A stretch of DNA of 64,000 bases from Methylobacterium tardum (GTDB lineage: Bacteria; Pseudomonadota; Alphaproteobacteria; Rhizobiales; Beijerinckiaceae), in the NCBI RefSeq assembly GCF_023546765.1, contig NZ_CP097484.1:1057501-1121500 (forward strand), written 5' to 3'. Both the position numbers and the translations under genes were made by a program. Below the pieces are notes generated by a model. The model had not been told where the DNA came from, searched no databases, and saw only the letters and a list, made by a program, of their open reading frames with translations. Of this stretch, positions 48,262 to 57,411 are shown piece by piece. The first letter of the stretch is position 1. Every line of letters begins with the position of its first letter.

Positions 48262-49233
48262 TTAGCTTCGCAATGTGGCGTGGTTCTCCAGGAACCAGCC
48301 GTAGGTCTGGCGCAATCCATCCTCCAGGCCGATCTGCGGCCGCCAGCCCATGGCGGTGAGCCGCGACACGTCCATCAGCTTGCGCGGCGTGCCGTCGGGC
48401 TTGGTCGCGTCGAACGCAAGATCGCCTTCGTAGCCGATCACCCGCGCCAGCGTCTCGGCCAGCTGGCGGATGGTACAATCCTCGCCGGTACCGACGTTGA
48501 TGTGCGACAGATCCGGCCGCGTATTCGCCGCGTAGAGCGCGTCGTCCATCTCCATCACGAACACGCTGGCGCGGGCCATGTCGCCGACGTGGAGAAATTC
48601 CCGCATCGCCCGGCCGGTCCCCCATACGGTGACCGTCGCGCGGCCCTCGGCCTTCGCCTCGTGCAGGCGCCGCATCAGCGCCGGCAGGACATGGGCGTTC
48701 TCGGGGTGGAAATTGTCGTTCGGCCCGTACAGGTTGGTCGGCATCACGCTGCGATAGCGGCGCCCGTACTGGCGGTTGTAGCTCTCGCACATCTTGATGC
48801 CGGCGATCTTGGCGATGGCGTAGGGCTCGTTGGTCGGTTCAAGCACTCCGGTGAGCAGCGCATCCTCGCGCATCGGCTGCTCGGCGAGCTTCGGGTAGAT
48901 GCACGACGATCCGAGGAACAGCAGCCGGTCGACGCCGCTCATGTGGGCGGCATGGATGACGTTGGTCTGGATCAGCAGGTTGTCGTGAATGAATTCGGCC
49001 GGATAGGTGTTGTTGGCGTGGATGCCGCCGACCTTGGCGGCGGCGAGGTAGACCTGATCGATCCGGTGCTCGGCGAAGAACTGCCGGACCGCCGCCTGGT
49101 CGAGCAGGTCGAGCGCCTGCCGGTCGGCGGTCAGGACGCGCTCGTGGCCGAGTTCCCGCAGCCGGCGCACGATCGCCGAGCCGACCATCCCACGATGGCC
49201 CGCAACGAAGATGGTCTGATCCCGCCCGTCCAT
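48262..49233 (-). CDS. fcl: GDP-L-fucose synthase
   Basis: A 323-residue bifunctional epimerase/reductase (Fcl/WcaG) that turns GDP-4-keto-6-deoxymannose into GDP-L-fucose. [18 protein letters not shown] is the NADP site; [33 protein letters not shown] and [20 protein letters not shown] are hallmark blocks with the catalytic Ser, Tyr and Lys. ATG 49233 follows AGGGAAC. First gene of the operon, 93 bp before gmd. With rmd in the same operon, two end products compete for the same intermediate. Confidence 0.95.
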   Translation of the reverse strand: MDGRDQTIFVAGHRGMVGSAIVRRLRELGHERVLTADRQALDLLDQAAVRQFFAEHRIDQVYLAAAKVGGIHANNTYPAEFIHDNLLIQTNVIHAAHMSGVDRLLFLGSSCIYPKLAEQPMREDALLTGVLEPTNEPYAIAKIAGIKMCESYNRQYGRRYRSVMPTNLYGPNDNFHPENAHVLPALMRRLHEAKAEGRATVTVWGTGRAMREFLHVGDMARASVFVMEMDDALYAANTRPDLSHINVGTGEDCTIRQLAETLARVIGYEGDLAFDATKPDGTPRKLMDVSRLTAMGWRPQIGLEDGLRQTYGWFLENHATLRS

Positions 49234-49344
49234 CACGTGTTCGTTCCCTGCCAAAAGCTTGCTCTGTCCGAGCTCTCAATAGCCCTTTGCGGCGCGAAAT
49301 CGCCACGTAATCACGCGTTTTCTGAGGCGAAAATGCCAGCACGC

Positions 49345-49540
49345 AGAGGATGACGAGGTCGAGGCGGTGCTGCGCGCCGCCGCTGGCCGCCTCGTCCTGC
49401 TTTACCTTCCGGCCTACAGCCCGTGGCTGAACCCGATCGAGATGCTCTGGCGCCAGTTCCGCCGCGAGGTCACGCACTGTGAGCTGTTCGCCAGCATGGA
49501 TGCTCTGGTTGAGGCGAACCAAGCTTCCTTCGGCCGCTAA
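49345..49540 (+). pseudogene. IS630-family transposase C-terminal remnant
   Basis: The frame reads GRLVLLYLPAYSPWLNPIEM and LWRQFRREVTHCELF, the last catalytic block (PxxNPIE) and tail of IS630 transposases, then stops at TAA near 49540. Nothing of the N-terminus is present. It differs from the element at 770-1809. Confidence 0.8.
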
Positions 49541-49834
49541 AACCGCACGCCAAGCGGCGTCCGCTCCATCATCGGAGCGCCGCATGCCACATGACTTTCG
49601 CAGTTGTACTTAGCGATGAACTGCTCCTCTCCTGACTTCACGGTTCTCCCGCACCTCGCGTGGAACGGTCGCGATGACGGGGATCGCACGGGCTGATTCA
49701 CCAGGCGGATGATCCTGTCCTCATCCTTGCCGGGCTGCACCATCGAGCGCGTCATCGAACCAACGGCAGTCTCGTCATCGTCGCCCGTGCGCAGCGTGTC
49801 CCTGTCCGTTGTCCGGCGTGTGGCACGACCAGCT

Positions 49835-50110
49835 CTGCCGTCCACAGATGCTGATAAGGCCTACGACCACTGCCGCTGTCGTCAAGCCCTGACCCACCGT
49901 CGCATCCAGCACCGTATCGCCCGGCGCGGGATCGAGAGCAGCCAGCGACTGGGACGCCACAGGTGGGTCGCCGAGCGCACGCTGGCTTGGTTCGCCCAGT
50001 TCCGCCGCCTCGCCATCCGCTACGAGCGACGAGCCGACATCCATCTCGCCTTCTCGACGCTGGCCGCCGCCCTCATAGTGTGGCGCTTCATCGAACGATG
50101 GTTTTGTTAG
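49835..50110 (+). pseudogene. IS5-family transposase C-terminal remnant
   Basis: The frame reads ADKAYDHCRCRQALTHRRI, RIARRGIESSQRLGRHRWVA and ERTLAWFAQFRRLAIRYER, the end of an IS5 (IS427-group) DDE_Tnp_1 transposase, and stops at TAG 50108-50110. The same family as the remnant at 44314-44735 on the other strand. The N-terminus is missing. Confidence 0.82.
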
Positions 50111-50120
50111 ACGCTCTTAG

Positions 50121-51583
50121 CTCGACTTTGGCCACTCATGCGGCGTGGCAGAGGGCATAGGCCCAGGGCGCTGGCAAACGGAAGCGGGGTTTTGTTCGGG
50201 CGCGTCGGCGCGGTGATGTTGCCAAAGTCCGCTCGCGCCAGATCGCATAGCGCACGGCGGCCAGAGCATCGGCGAAGGTCGGGCGCGGTTTGGGGTACCA
50301 CGCGGCGGCCGCGATCCGTTGCCGTTGGCGGACTGGGAGCCGTGCAGCCTGCAGCGTGACGATCGAGAATAGGGCGAGCAGGCAGGGCGTAGTGCGGGCG
50401 ATGGCCTTGTCCGACCACTGCCGCTGCGTCTCGACACCGAGATGGGCGCGCGCTTCCTGGAAGGTGACCTCAACGGTCCAGCGCCGCACGAACCACCCCA
50501 CGATCTGCGCGGGCTCGCGCATCGGTTCGGTGCAGAGCAGGGCCTGCGGTGCAAAGCGGCTCTCGGGATCGCGCACCAGCACCCATCGGATCGGCACGAC
50601 CGGCAGACCGCCGTGCCGCCACACGGCGGTCCCGGAGGCGATCTCAAGGGTGCGCGCGCCCGCCCCGTACCAGCCGGGCACCACGACCGCGTGCCAGCGC
50701 GTGTCCTTGGCCGCGAGGATCGCGGCGAGCGTCGGCAGCCGCGCGCCTTTGGTCCGCGGGCGTCCGATCGTGCCGGGCGGCCGCGGTGGGGCCGGCTCGT
50801 AGAGAGCAGCATCCAGCCGCAGGCGGGTGATCGTCGTGATGCGGGCGCGGCGCATCGCGTCGAGGAACAGCAAGGCCGAGAAGCCGCTGCCGCCCACCAC
50901 CCCGAGGTCGCGTGCGCGCAGCCAGCGGCGAGCCTGGAGAGCGAGTTGGCGTCCGACGTCGAGCAGAGGCTTGTGCCGACGGCCCCGTTCGCGACAGGCG
51001 CGCTCTGACGGCACCAACGCGGTCAGGAACGGCAGCGCCCAGACGCGCCCCGCCCAGGGGATCGGGGCGAGCACCATCAGGCTCATCCAGCGCAGCCCGC
51101 TCGCCTTGACGAAATGGCTGTCGGAGGAGCGAACTGGATCACGGTAGATGCCCTTGGCCGCGATCCGCTTGCCGCGGCGGCGCTCGATCGTATCGTCCAG
51201 TCCCAGGACCACGGGGCCGCGTTGCGCGAACGTATCGACGAGAAGCCCGAGCAGGATACGGCTGCCGGAGCGCGGGTACCACGCAGCGCGGTTGAGGATG
51301 CGGTGGACGTTCACGAACCGCCGCTCCTGCGCGCGGCCGATGATGCGCAGGACGCTCGTCACCGTGCGCCGCCCCGGCGTCAGGATCGCGTCGATCAGCA
51401 ACAGCTGAGCATGGCGCCACGAGCGGTGGACGAACAGCGGCGCGAACGCCAGGATGATCCCGGCGAAGCGGGCAGGCAGGGGCAGCATGGCGGTGTCTCT
51501 TGGCGGGGACGCCACCAGCCTATCCGTCACGCCCGCTTCGTCACCTCCGCCCACCCAACCCGCCGCAAATGGCCAAAGTCGAG
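50121..51583 (-). mobile_element. IS701-like insertion sequence with 5-bp target duplication
   Basis: Inverted ends CTCGACTTTGGCCA (50121-50134) and its complement at 51570-51583 match perfectly over 14 bp. CTTAG occurs directly on both sides (50116-50120 and 51584-51588), which marks the target duplication. Its transposase is intact. It landed between an IS5 remnant and an ISL3 remnant. Confidence 0.93.
50136..51488 (-). CDS. IS701-like transposase (DDE_5 type)
   Basis: A 450-residue transposase. VVLGLDDTIERRRGKRI carries the first Asp; DLGVVGGSGFSALLFLDAMR a second block; and RRWTVEVTFQEARAHLGVE the catalytic Glu with the usual WxxEvxFqe pattern. The start is ATG 51488 with AAGAGA seven bases upstream. 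Assigned to the IS701 group by this pattern; a relative such as IS4 is less likely. Confidence 0.85.
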   Translation of the reverse strand: MLPLPARFAGIILAFAPLFVHRSWRHAQLLLIDAILTPGRRTVTSVLRIIGRAQERRFVNVHRILNRAAWYPRSGSRILLGLLVDTFAQRGPVVLGLDDTIERRRGKRIAAKGIYRDPVRSSDSHFVKASGLRWMSLMVLAPIPWAGRVWALPFLTALVPSERACRERGRRHKPLLDVGRQLALQARRWLRARDLGVVGGSGFSALLFLDAMRRARITTITRLRLDAALYEPAPPRPPGTIGRPRTKGARLPTLAAILAAKDTRWHAVVVPGWYGAGARTLEIASGTAVWRHGGLPVVPIRWVLVRDPESRFAPQALLCTEPMREPAQIVGWFVRRWTVEVTFQEARAHLGVETQRQWSDKAIARTTPCLLALFSIVTLQAARLPVRQRQRIAAAAWYPKPRPTFADALAAVRYAIWRERTLATSPRRRARTKPRFRLPAPWAYALCHAA

Positions 51584-51588
51584 CTTAG

Positions 51589-51969
51589 TCCAGCCCATCA
51601 AGACGGTGCCGCCCCAGGCCGCGGCTAACCGCCCGCATCCAGAAGGATGCCCAAGCAGCACGCGTTGCCGATCTGACGCGGCGGTTCACGATGCTGGTGC
51701 GCGCCTGCGGCCTGGATGGCGACCCACTGGCGGATGCGGTCGGCGAACTCGATAGATGGCTCTCGGAGACGCGCAACTGCGGCGTCGCGGCGTTAGAGAC
51801 CTTCGAGGCTGGCATGGCGCAGGATGGGCCGGCGGTTCGGGCGGCATTGACGACGTCTTGGAGTAACGCGCAGGCCGAAGGGCAGATCAGTCGGCTGAAG
51901 ATGCTGAAACGCACCATGTACAGCCGCGCCAGCTTCGCACTCCTCCGCCGCGTGCTCCTCGCCGCCTGA
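51589..51969 (+). pseudogene. ISL3-family transposase C-terminal remnant
   Basis: The frame reads FTMLVRACGLDGDPLADAVG, CGVAALETFEAGMAQDGPAV and SNAQAEGQISRLKMLKRTMY, the final block of ISL3 transposases (S-N/G-x-QxEGxxxRLKxLKR, with the catalytic Glu), and ends at TGA near 51969. The N-terminal two thirds are absent; the IS701-like element starts right at its left edge. Confidence 0.83.
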
Positions 51970-52122
51970 TCCACGCAAAGTGCGGGAGAATCGTGAAACC
52001 GAGGGAGGATCAAGCGCAGCCTCATACAGTACGGTGCGCATCATCCGCGGCTGCGCCGGGTTTCACAGCAATCGGTTGCGGTGCTCTACCAACTCCAGCT
52101 CTCGCCCTCGAAGCGATGCGGC

Positions 52123-52522
52123 GCGGCGCCTAAGCGGTCCTGGCCACTGGCAGCCACATTCCCGAGGACCGCAACGGCCTGAAGTTCTCTCGGCCCGACG
52201 GAGATATCACCAAGGCCGACGAAGCGGCCATCCTGGCCGCTTTGGGTGATGTGACGGCTGCGGGCGAGGGGCGGCCCCCGTCGCCGCTACATCGGAACCC
52301 GACGCCGTCGCGCGCTATCATCGCCGCTACAGCGAAGCTTTTCCGCCGGGGATTCTAAACGGGCTGCGCGTCGCGGTGTGTCAGCGGAGCTCGGTCGCGC
52401 GACCTGCTGACCGATCTGCTCGGCGCGTTTGGCGCCGGCGCGACGCCGATCGGCCGGTCCGACATCTTCGTGCCGATCGATGCCGAGGCGCATCGTCCCG
52501 AAGACATCGCCTTCATCCGCGA
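52123..52522 (+). repeat. 400-bp direct repeat, copy A (phosphomannomutase fragment)
   Basis: Identical to 53252-53651 with an offset of 1129 bp; the flanks diverge at 52122/53251 and 52523/53652. It encodes the phosphohexomutase active-site segment [14 protein letters not shown] with two frame breaks that are shared by copy B. Unlike copy B it does not continue into the rest of the gene. Confidence 0.95.
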
Positions 52523-52867
52523 TCTGCGATTATACTTCACGCAGCAGACCGACTTGGCGGTGAGACGGACCGTGCGGGCAGCGCGGAAGCGAGGCTGAGG
52601 GCGAGCTCCACCTTCGCGCTCAGCCCTGTGATCGAGCATCGCGCGCACTTCGAAGCCTCAGAGCTTCAAGCCAGCGTGGCTGACGATCATCGCTCAAGGA
52701 ATATTCCGATGCGTCGGCCAGTGGGTTTCATCTCCGCGCTGACCGCAGGCGCTCTCACCCAAGCCGGAAGGAGTACCGCGGGCAATGAGCGTTAGGTGCG
52801 TTCGAGCCTTCGGACCGGATGTGCTATCAGCCTCTGTCGCCCTTCGCGGGCAGTCGGGCTGGTCACC
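52523..52867. other. Spacer between the repeat and the secreted protein gene
   Basis: Frames are short and without recognised motifs. It follows copy A of the 400-bp repeat and leads to the ATG at 52868. I see no promoter that can be defended. Confidence 0.35.
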
Positions 52868-53248
52868 ATGCGCTTACTGATGCTCGCCATTTCCCTCCTG
52901 CTGCTATCAGCGCCCGCGTCTGCCCTCTGCCGATGCACGTGCATTCAGGGCGTGATGAAGCCCATCTGCCAGCCGACAGACCTCATGATGCCGATCTGCC
53001 AGGGTCTGTGTGAGACTCAGGTCCGAACCGATCGAGTGGTAATCCCTTTAGCGGGCGGCAGACCAGCACTTGATCCCATCAAGCCCTTCAACCCAGCACC
53101 GGGTGGCCTCACCTCGCCAGAGGAAAGTCTGGACACCAACCCCAACGGGACGCAGTTGGGCACACCGAGCCAACTCTCCGGTAGTGTCGGATCTAGCTTG
53201 AGTGGTGGAGGCGGGGGATCAGGCACTGCCAGCGGAGGTGAGCGCTGA
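52868..53248 (+). CDS. Small secreted protein, Cys-containing, Gly/Ser-rich tail
   Basis: A 126-residue protein. MRLLMLAISLLLLSAPASA is a clear signal peptide, with cleavage likely after ASA. The mature start has CRCTCIQGVMKPICQ and PICQGLCETQ, with six cysteines in about 30 residues, which suits a disulfide-bonded periplasmic or extracellular domain. The tail is Gly/Ser/Pro-rich (GSSLSGGGGGSGTASGGE) and low in complexity. No family is recognised. It lies in the unique segment between the two copies of the 400-bp repeat. Confidence 0.7.
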   Translation: MRLLMLAISLLLLSAPASALCRCTCIQGVMKPICQPTDLMMPICQGLCETQVRTDRVVIPLAGGRPALDPIKPFNPAPGGLTSPEESLDTNPNGTQLGTPSQLSGSVGSSLSGGGGGSGTASGGER

Positions 53249-53251
53249 GAT

Positions 53252-54053
53252 GCGGCGCCTAAGCGGTCCTGGCCACTGGCAGCCACATTCCCGAGGACCG
53301 CAACGGCCTGAAGTTCTCTCGGCCCGACGGAGATATCACCAAGGCCGACGAAGCGGCCATCCTGGCCGCTTTGGGTGATGTGACGGCTGCGGGCGAGGGG
53401 CGGCCCCCGTCGCCGCTACATCGGAACCCGACGCCGTCGCGCGCTATCATCGCCGCTACAGCGAAGCTTTTCCGCCGGGGATTCTAAACGGGCTGCGCGT
53501 CGCGGTGTGTCAGCGGAGCTCGGTCGCGCGACCTGCTGACCGATCTGCTCGGCGCGTTTGGCGCCGGCGCGACGCCGATCGGCCGGTCCGACATCTTCGT
53601 GCCGATCGATGCCGAGGCGCATCGTCCCGAAGACATCGCCTTCATCCGCGACGTCATGACGTCCGGAGACTTCGATGCGCTGGTCACGACCGACGGTGAC
53701 GCCGACCGCCCCTGATCGCGGACGGGGCAGGGCGGATCGTGCGGGGTGACGTGCTCGGCCCCATCACTGCCCGTTACTTGAGCGCCGGTGCGGTCGTAAT
53801 GCCGGTTACGGCCGGATCAGCTCTCGAGCGATCAGGTGGCTTCGAAAGAGTCGTGCGCACGAAGGTCGGCTCACCCTTCGTCATCGCCGGCATGGAGCAG
53901 GCGAAGGCAGCGGACGCCCAGGTCGTTGCGGGATTCGAGGCGAACGGCGGTTTCCTTCTCGGATTGGACGTTACCCTCGGTGGTCGGCCCCTACGCGCCC
54001 TACCGACACGCGACGCGGTGCTGCCCATCCTCCGGGCGCATCTCGAGCAATAG
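53252..54053 (+). pseudogene. Phosphomannomutase/phosphoglucomutase, truncated and frameshifted (repeat copy B at its start)
   Basis: An alpha-D-phosphohexomutase missing its first about 90 residues. [14 protein letters not shown] is the phosphoserine loop. Frames change near 53402, 53528 and 53712, each explained by one missing G or C, giving in order [55 protein letters not shown] (metal loop, normally DGDGDR), and FEANGGFLLGLDV (sugar loop). It ends at TAG 54051-54053, short of the C-terminal domain. The first 400 bp equal 52123-52522. A working enzyme would supply mannose-1-phosphate for manC. Confidence 0.82.
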
Positions 54054-54227
54054 CACGACGGAATCGAGAACCCATCTTGAAGCCGCGCATCCAGCGGTCT
54101 GTCTGAGCAGGATATGCCCGGAGGCGCAGACTGGCAGGTGGGGCTGGATGCCGACGGGGTGCCCACAATCTACGACGGAGCGGCGGGGGCGAGTGGCCTG
54201 GGACACGAGCGCGCGAATACGCTCTGG

Positions 54228-54385
54228 TGCTCTGCAAGACGCTGCGACGGGATCAGGCATTGGCCATTCTTGCCGCCCAGCCCTCTTGCTTTGTCGTGAT
54301 GGAAACCTGCCCCGACTCGCATCATTGGGGCCGAGATATCGGCAAGCTCCGTTGCAAGGTGGGGCTGATCGCGCCGGCGTAGGCC
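54228..54385 (+). pseudogene. IS110-family transposase N-terminal remnant
   Basis: The frame reads KTLRRDQALAILAAQP, CFVVMETCPDSHHWGRDI and KVGLIAPA, matching the conserved LVGMEACxxAHxWAR region of IS110 DEDD transposases (catalytic Glu), then hits a stop. Nothing further of the element is present. The sequence before it, 54054-54227, shows no recognisable gene. Confidence 0.65.
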
Positions 54386-54527
54386 AAGGCGTGCCGCCCG
54401 GGGCGATAGGTAATGATCGCTCATTCCCCGGCCTCCCGCGGTTGCTAGGCCGAGCGGTTACCCTCCGGAACCAACTTTAGCCCAATTTCTCGCCGAACAA
54501 GCTTCATACCCACAGGGACGATCCGTG

Positions 54528-55322
54528 ATGCCGATTTTACCTGGCTCCGTGGCACCGAAGAGCCTGGGAGAGTCCTATCTGCACGTGCTGCACGCCCTGA
54601 TGCTGCGCGACATGCGCACCCGCTTCGGAGCCTCGCTATGGGGCTACGGCGTGGTCGTGCTGTGGCCCTGCGTGCACGTGTTCATGCTGATCGCGATCTA
54701 CACGTTCCAGAAACTAGCGGTCCCTTTGGGTGATGACCGGGCGCTGTTCTTCGCCTCAGGCGCAGTCCCGGTGCTGGTGTTCCAGTACATCTCGCGCGAG
54801 GTCATGAAAGCGGTCATCTCCAACCGCCCACTCACCTATTATCCTCAGGTAAAGCTATTCGATGTTATATTTGCTCGAATCCTCGCCGAAATCGTAACTG
54901 GCTTTCTAGCCCTCTTGGTTGTCATCAGTGTTCTTCTATGCATCGGCACTAATCCAGTTCCATCCGATCCTTTCGTTGCCATGTGCGCCTACCTCTCGGC
55001 AATCATTCTCGGTATCGGCATCGGAACAATTAACGTCGCCATCATTGGCTTTTTTCCAGGATGGCTCATAGGATACGCTCTCTTGAGTATTGTTTTGTAT
55101 ATTTCCAGCGGAGTAATGTTTCTTCCGAGCTACATGCCCGATAAAATATACTACTGGATGAAATTCAATCCGGTTCTTCAATTAGCTGAGTGGATGCGGT
55201 CGGCGTATTATCCCTATGCTGGCTTGGAAATAGACTATCTATACATTACAATGTTCGGCCTAACCTCGATAACGATCGGGCTTTTGATCGTGAAGCACGT
55301 GGTGGCGAAGATGAGTGCGTGA
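54528..55322 (+). CDS. Polysaccharide ABC transporter permease (Wzm/KpsM-like)
   Basis: A 264-residue membrane protein of the ABC-2 type. It starts cytoplasmic with LMLRDMRTRFGASLWGYGVV, the amphipathic RxxxxRY/F-type entry typical of Wzm/KpsM, and has six predicted membrane segments, among them VLWPCVHVFMLIAIYTF, LAEIVTGFLALLVVISVLLC and ALLSIVLYISSGVMFLP. NPVLQLAEWMRSAYYP matches the conserved loop before the last segment. Such permeases export lipid-linked glycan with a Wzt/KpsT ATPase, but no ATPase gene lies next to it; IS elements follow on the right and remnants on the left. ATG 54528 is preceded by AGGGA. Much more AT-rich in its second half. Confidence 0.88.
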   Translation: MPILPGSVAPKSLGESYLHVLHALMLRDMRTRFGASLWGYGVVVLWPCVHVFMLIAIYTFQKLAVPLGDDRALFFASGAVPVLVFQYISREVMKAVISNRPLTYYPQVKLFDVIFARILAEIVTGFLALLVVISVLLCIGTNPVPSDPFVAMCAYLSAIILGIGIGTINVAIIGFFPGWLIGYALLSIVLYISSGVMFLPSYMPDKIYYWMKFNPVLQLAEWMRSAYYPYAGLEIDYLYITMFGLTSITIGLLIVKHVVAKMSA

Positions 55323-55612
55323 ACTGGCCTGGGATACATTCATATTGAGAATCCGCGTTTGGCGACTCAGATATCAGCAGCTTGGAACTTCGAAAAGGTT
55401 GCGAGGCGGGCGCTCAGGCCACTTCAGTCACAGCTGAGTAGACGAGGCCACTTCTGGGTCTCGCGGGCTGCCGGTCGTCCAACCGAAGGGCAATCCCGTG
55501 CGCCGCGGGCTGGCGCAAAACGACTGCGCCACAACGGCTCTAGAGCGAGTCTTCGCGTCACTTGGGCAGCAGATGTCTCTACTCGCCGCGTCTATCCAAC
55601 CGCTCGCCCGTG
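55323..55612. other. Intergenic stretch, no gene seen
   Basis: Between the permease stop and the displaced tail of the HNH gene. It may hold the missing neighbour's former location, but no ATPase (Walker) motif is present in any frame. Nothing is supported. Confidence 0.35.
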
Positions 55613-55673
55613 TCACGGCAGACCACCGCCCCCGGTCGTGTCCCTGGAGGTGGTGTAGCTCGCCGGTAGCGGG

Positions 55674-55721
55674 AGAGCCCGCCTGCGCGCCCTTGACAGC
55701 GCTGTAGCAGGCGGGATCTCT
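55674..55721. other. Strong hairpin in the 5' region of IS256
   Basis: CCCGCCTGC (55678-55686) pairs perfectly with GCAGGCGGG (55707-55715), and GAGA/TCTC extend it. It lies between the left inverted repeat and the transposase start. Some IS elements carry such structures to block read-through transcription and translation from flanking promoters, so that role is proposed here. Confidence 0.6.
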
Positions 55722-55794
55722 CGCGGGGTGGTCATCGGCGGTTGCCAGGTAGGGTGGGGTTGCGAGCACCAACCTCGAACCCGAGAGACCCCCG

Positions 55795-56994
55795 ATGACC
55801 GACGAGATGATGGCCCTGCGCGGGCTGATGGAGAAGAGCGCCGACACAGATCTTCTGCGCGAGATGATCGGCTTTGCGGCCAAACGCCTGATGGAGCTGG
55901 AGGTCGGTGGCCTGACCGGCGCGGCCCACGGCGAAAAGAGCGCCGAGCGGCTGGTCCAACGCAACGGCTACCGTGACCGGGATTGGCAGACGCGTGCCGG
56001 CACGGTCGAGCTGCGCATTCCGAAGCTGCGCAAGGGCAGCTACTTTCCGGGCTTCCTGGAGCCTCGACGCATGGCCGAGAAGGCGCTCACGGCTGTGATC
56101 CAGGAGGCCTATATCCAGGGCATCTCAACCCGCTCGGTCGATGATCTCGTCCAAGCCATGGGTGGCACGGGTGTGTCGAAGAGCCAGGTCAGCCGGCTCT
56201 GCCAGGAGATCGACGAGCGCGTGGGCGCGTTCCTCGACCGGCCGATCGAGGGCGAGTGGCCCTACCTCTGGATCGATGCGACCTACGTGAAGGTGCGCCA
56301 GGACGGCCGCATCGTCTCGGTAGCGGTGATCGTGGCGGTGGGCGTCAACGGCGACGGCCGTCGCGAGGTGCTGGGCATGGATGTCGGTCCCTCCGAAGCC
56401 GAGACGTTCTGGACGGACTTTCTCCGCAAGCTGGCGCGCCGCGGCCTGCGCGGGGTCAAGCTGGTCATCTCGGACGCGCACGAGGGCATCAAGGCGTCGG
56501 TGGCCAAGGTAATGAACGCCACCTGGCAGCGTTGCCGTGTCCACTTCATGCGCAACGTGCTCGCCCATGCCGGACGCAGCGGGCGGCGTGTCGTCTCGGC
56601 CTTCATCGCCACGGCATTTGCCCAGGACGACGCCGAGGCGGCCCGTCAGCAGTGGCGGCGCGTGGCTGATCAGCTCCGGCCGAAGGTCCCCAAGCTCGCC
56701 GCCCTGATGGACGAGGCTGAGCCGGACGTGCTGGCCTATATGGGCTTCCCCACCCAGCATCGGGTCAAGCTGCACTCCACAAACCCGCTGGAGCGCCTGA
56801 ACGGTGAGATCAAACGCCGGACCGAGGTGGTCGGCATCTTCCCCAACGAGGCGGCCATCACGCGCCTCGTCGGCGCGATCCTGCTGGAACAGAACGACGA
56901 GTGGGCCGTCCAGCGCTCCCGCTACATCACCCTGGAAAGCATCGCGCCAATCGGCGATGATCCTCTCGTCAGCCTGCCCACCCTGGCAGCCTGA
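55795..56994 (+). CDS. IS256-family transposase
   Basis: A 399-residue MULE-like DDE transposase. [20 protein letters not shown] and [19 protein letters not shown] form the N-terminal region; [16 protein letters not shown] carries the first Asp, [19 protein letters not shown] the second, and [20 protein letters not shown] the Glu. [12 protein letters not shown] is the conserved C/H block. Full length, intact; the element could be mobile. Confidence 0.94.
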   Translation: MTDEMMALRGLMEKSADTDLLREMIGFAAKRLMELEVGGLTGAAHGEKSAERLVQRNGYRDRDWQTRAGTVELRIPKLRKGSYFPGFLEPRRMAEKALTAVIQEAYIQGISTRSVDDLVQAMGGTGVSKSQVSRLCQEIDERVGAFLDRPIEGEWPYLWIDATYVKVRQDGRIVSVAVIVAVGVNGDGRREVLGMDVGPSEAETFWTDFLRKLARRGLRGVKLVISDAHEGIKASVAKVMNATWQRCRVHFMRNVLAHAGRSGRRVVSAFIATAFAQDDAEAARQQWRRVADQLRPKVPKLAALMDEAEPDVLAYMGFPTQHRVKLHSTNPLERLNGEIKRRTEVVGIFPNEAAITRLVGAILLEQNDEWAVQRSRYITLESIAPIGDDPLVSLPTLAA

Positions 56995-57411
56995 TCAATC
57001 CGGCCCAGGCCGGTGATCGTGGTGGCCACGCCGAAGCTACACCACGCTATGGGACACGACCACGCCCCCGCCGATCAGCCGCTTGAACGGGCTGGCTTTG
57101 CTACCGGGCAATGGCCGGCGGTAAGGATCGACAACACCCGCGTGCCGGTCACGCATCCGCCGTACCCGCGCGATCACGCTCACATCCAGCACTGTCTTGG
57201 CCGCGTGACAGGGCCGGCACAGCACCTGGCAGTTCGCAAGCGAGGCATCCTCAATCAGCGCCGCTGGGACGATGTGGTCGTAGTGGAACCGTCCGACCTG
57301 CAACGCGCATGGACAGCGGCTACTGTCCGGGAGCACACCCTCGCAGCGCCCGCCAGCTCGGGCGAGAGCGGCCCGCAGAACCGCCTTGCTGAACTCCCGC
57401 CGCGCCATCAC

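Larger units (their letters stand above)
55634..57061 (+). mobile_element. IS256-family insertion sequence
   Basis: Inverted repeats: GGTCGTGTCCC plus GTGGTGTAGCT at 55634-55660 and, inverted, the same two blocks at 57036-57061. CGCCCCC occurs at 55627-55633 and 57063-57069 as a likely target duplication of about 7-8 bp. The transposase is intact. A diverged 3' remnant of a relative is at 29087-29322. Confidence 0.9.
55613..57408 (-). pseudogene. HNH endonuclease gene interrupted by IS256
   Basis: From ATG 57408 the minus strand encodes AVLRAALARAGGRCEG, then LQVGRFHYDHIVPAAL (His-Asp-His of the HNH fold) and ANCQVLCRPCHAAKT (CxxCH, structural zinc and final His), and SPFKRLIGGG before it meets the IS256 right end. 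The displaced tail lies beyond the other end at 55613-55633: with one copy of the CGCCCCC duplication removed, the frame reads IGGGGGLP and TGA. So the insertion is within the last few codons and the HNH fold is complete; the current fused tail adds a few IS-encoded residues. Such small HNH proteins are often of phage origin. Confidence 0.78.
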
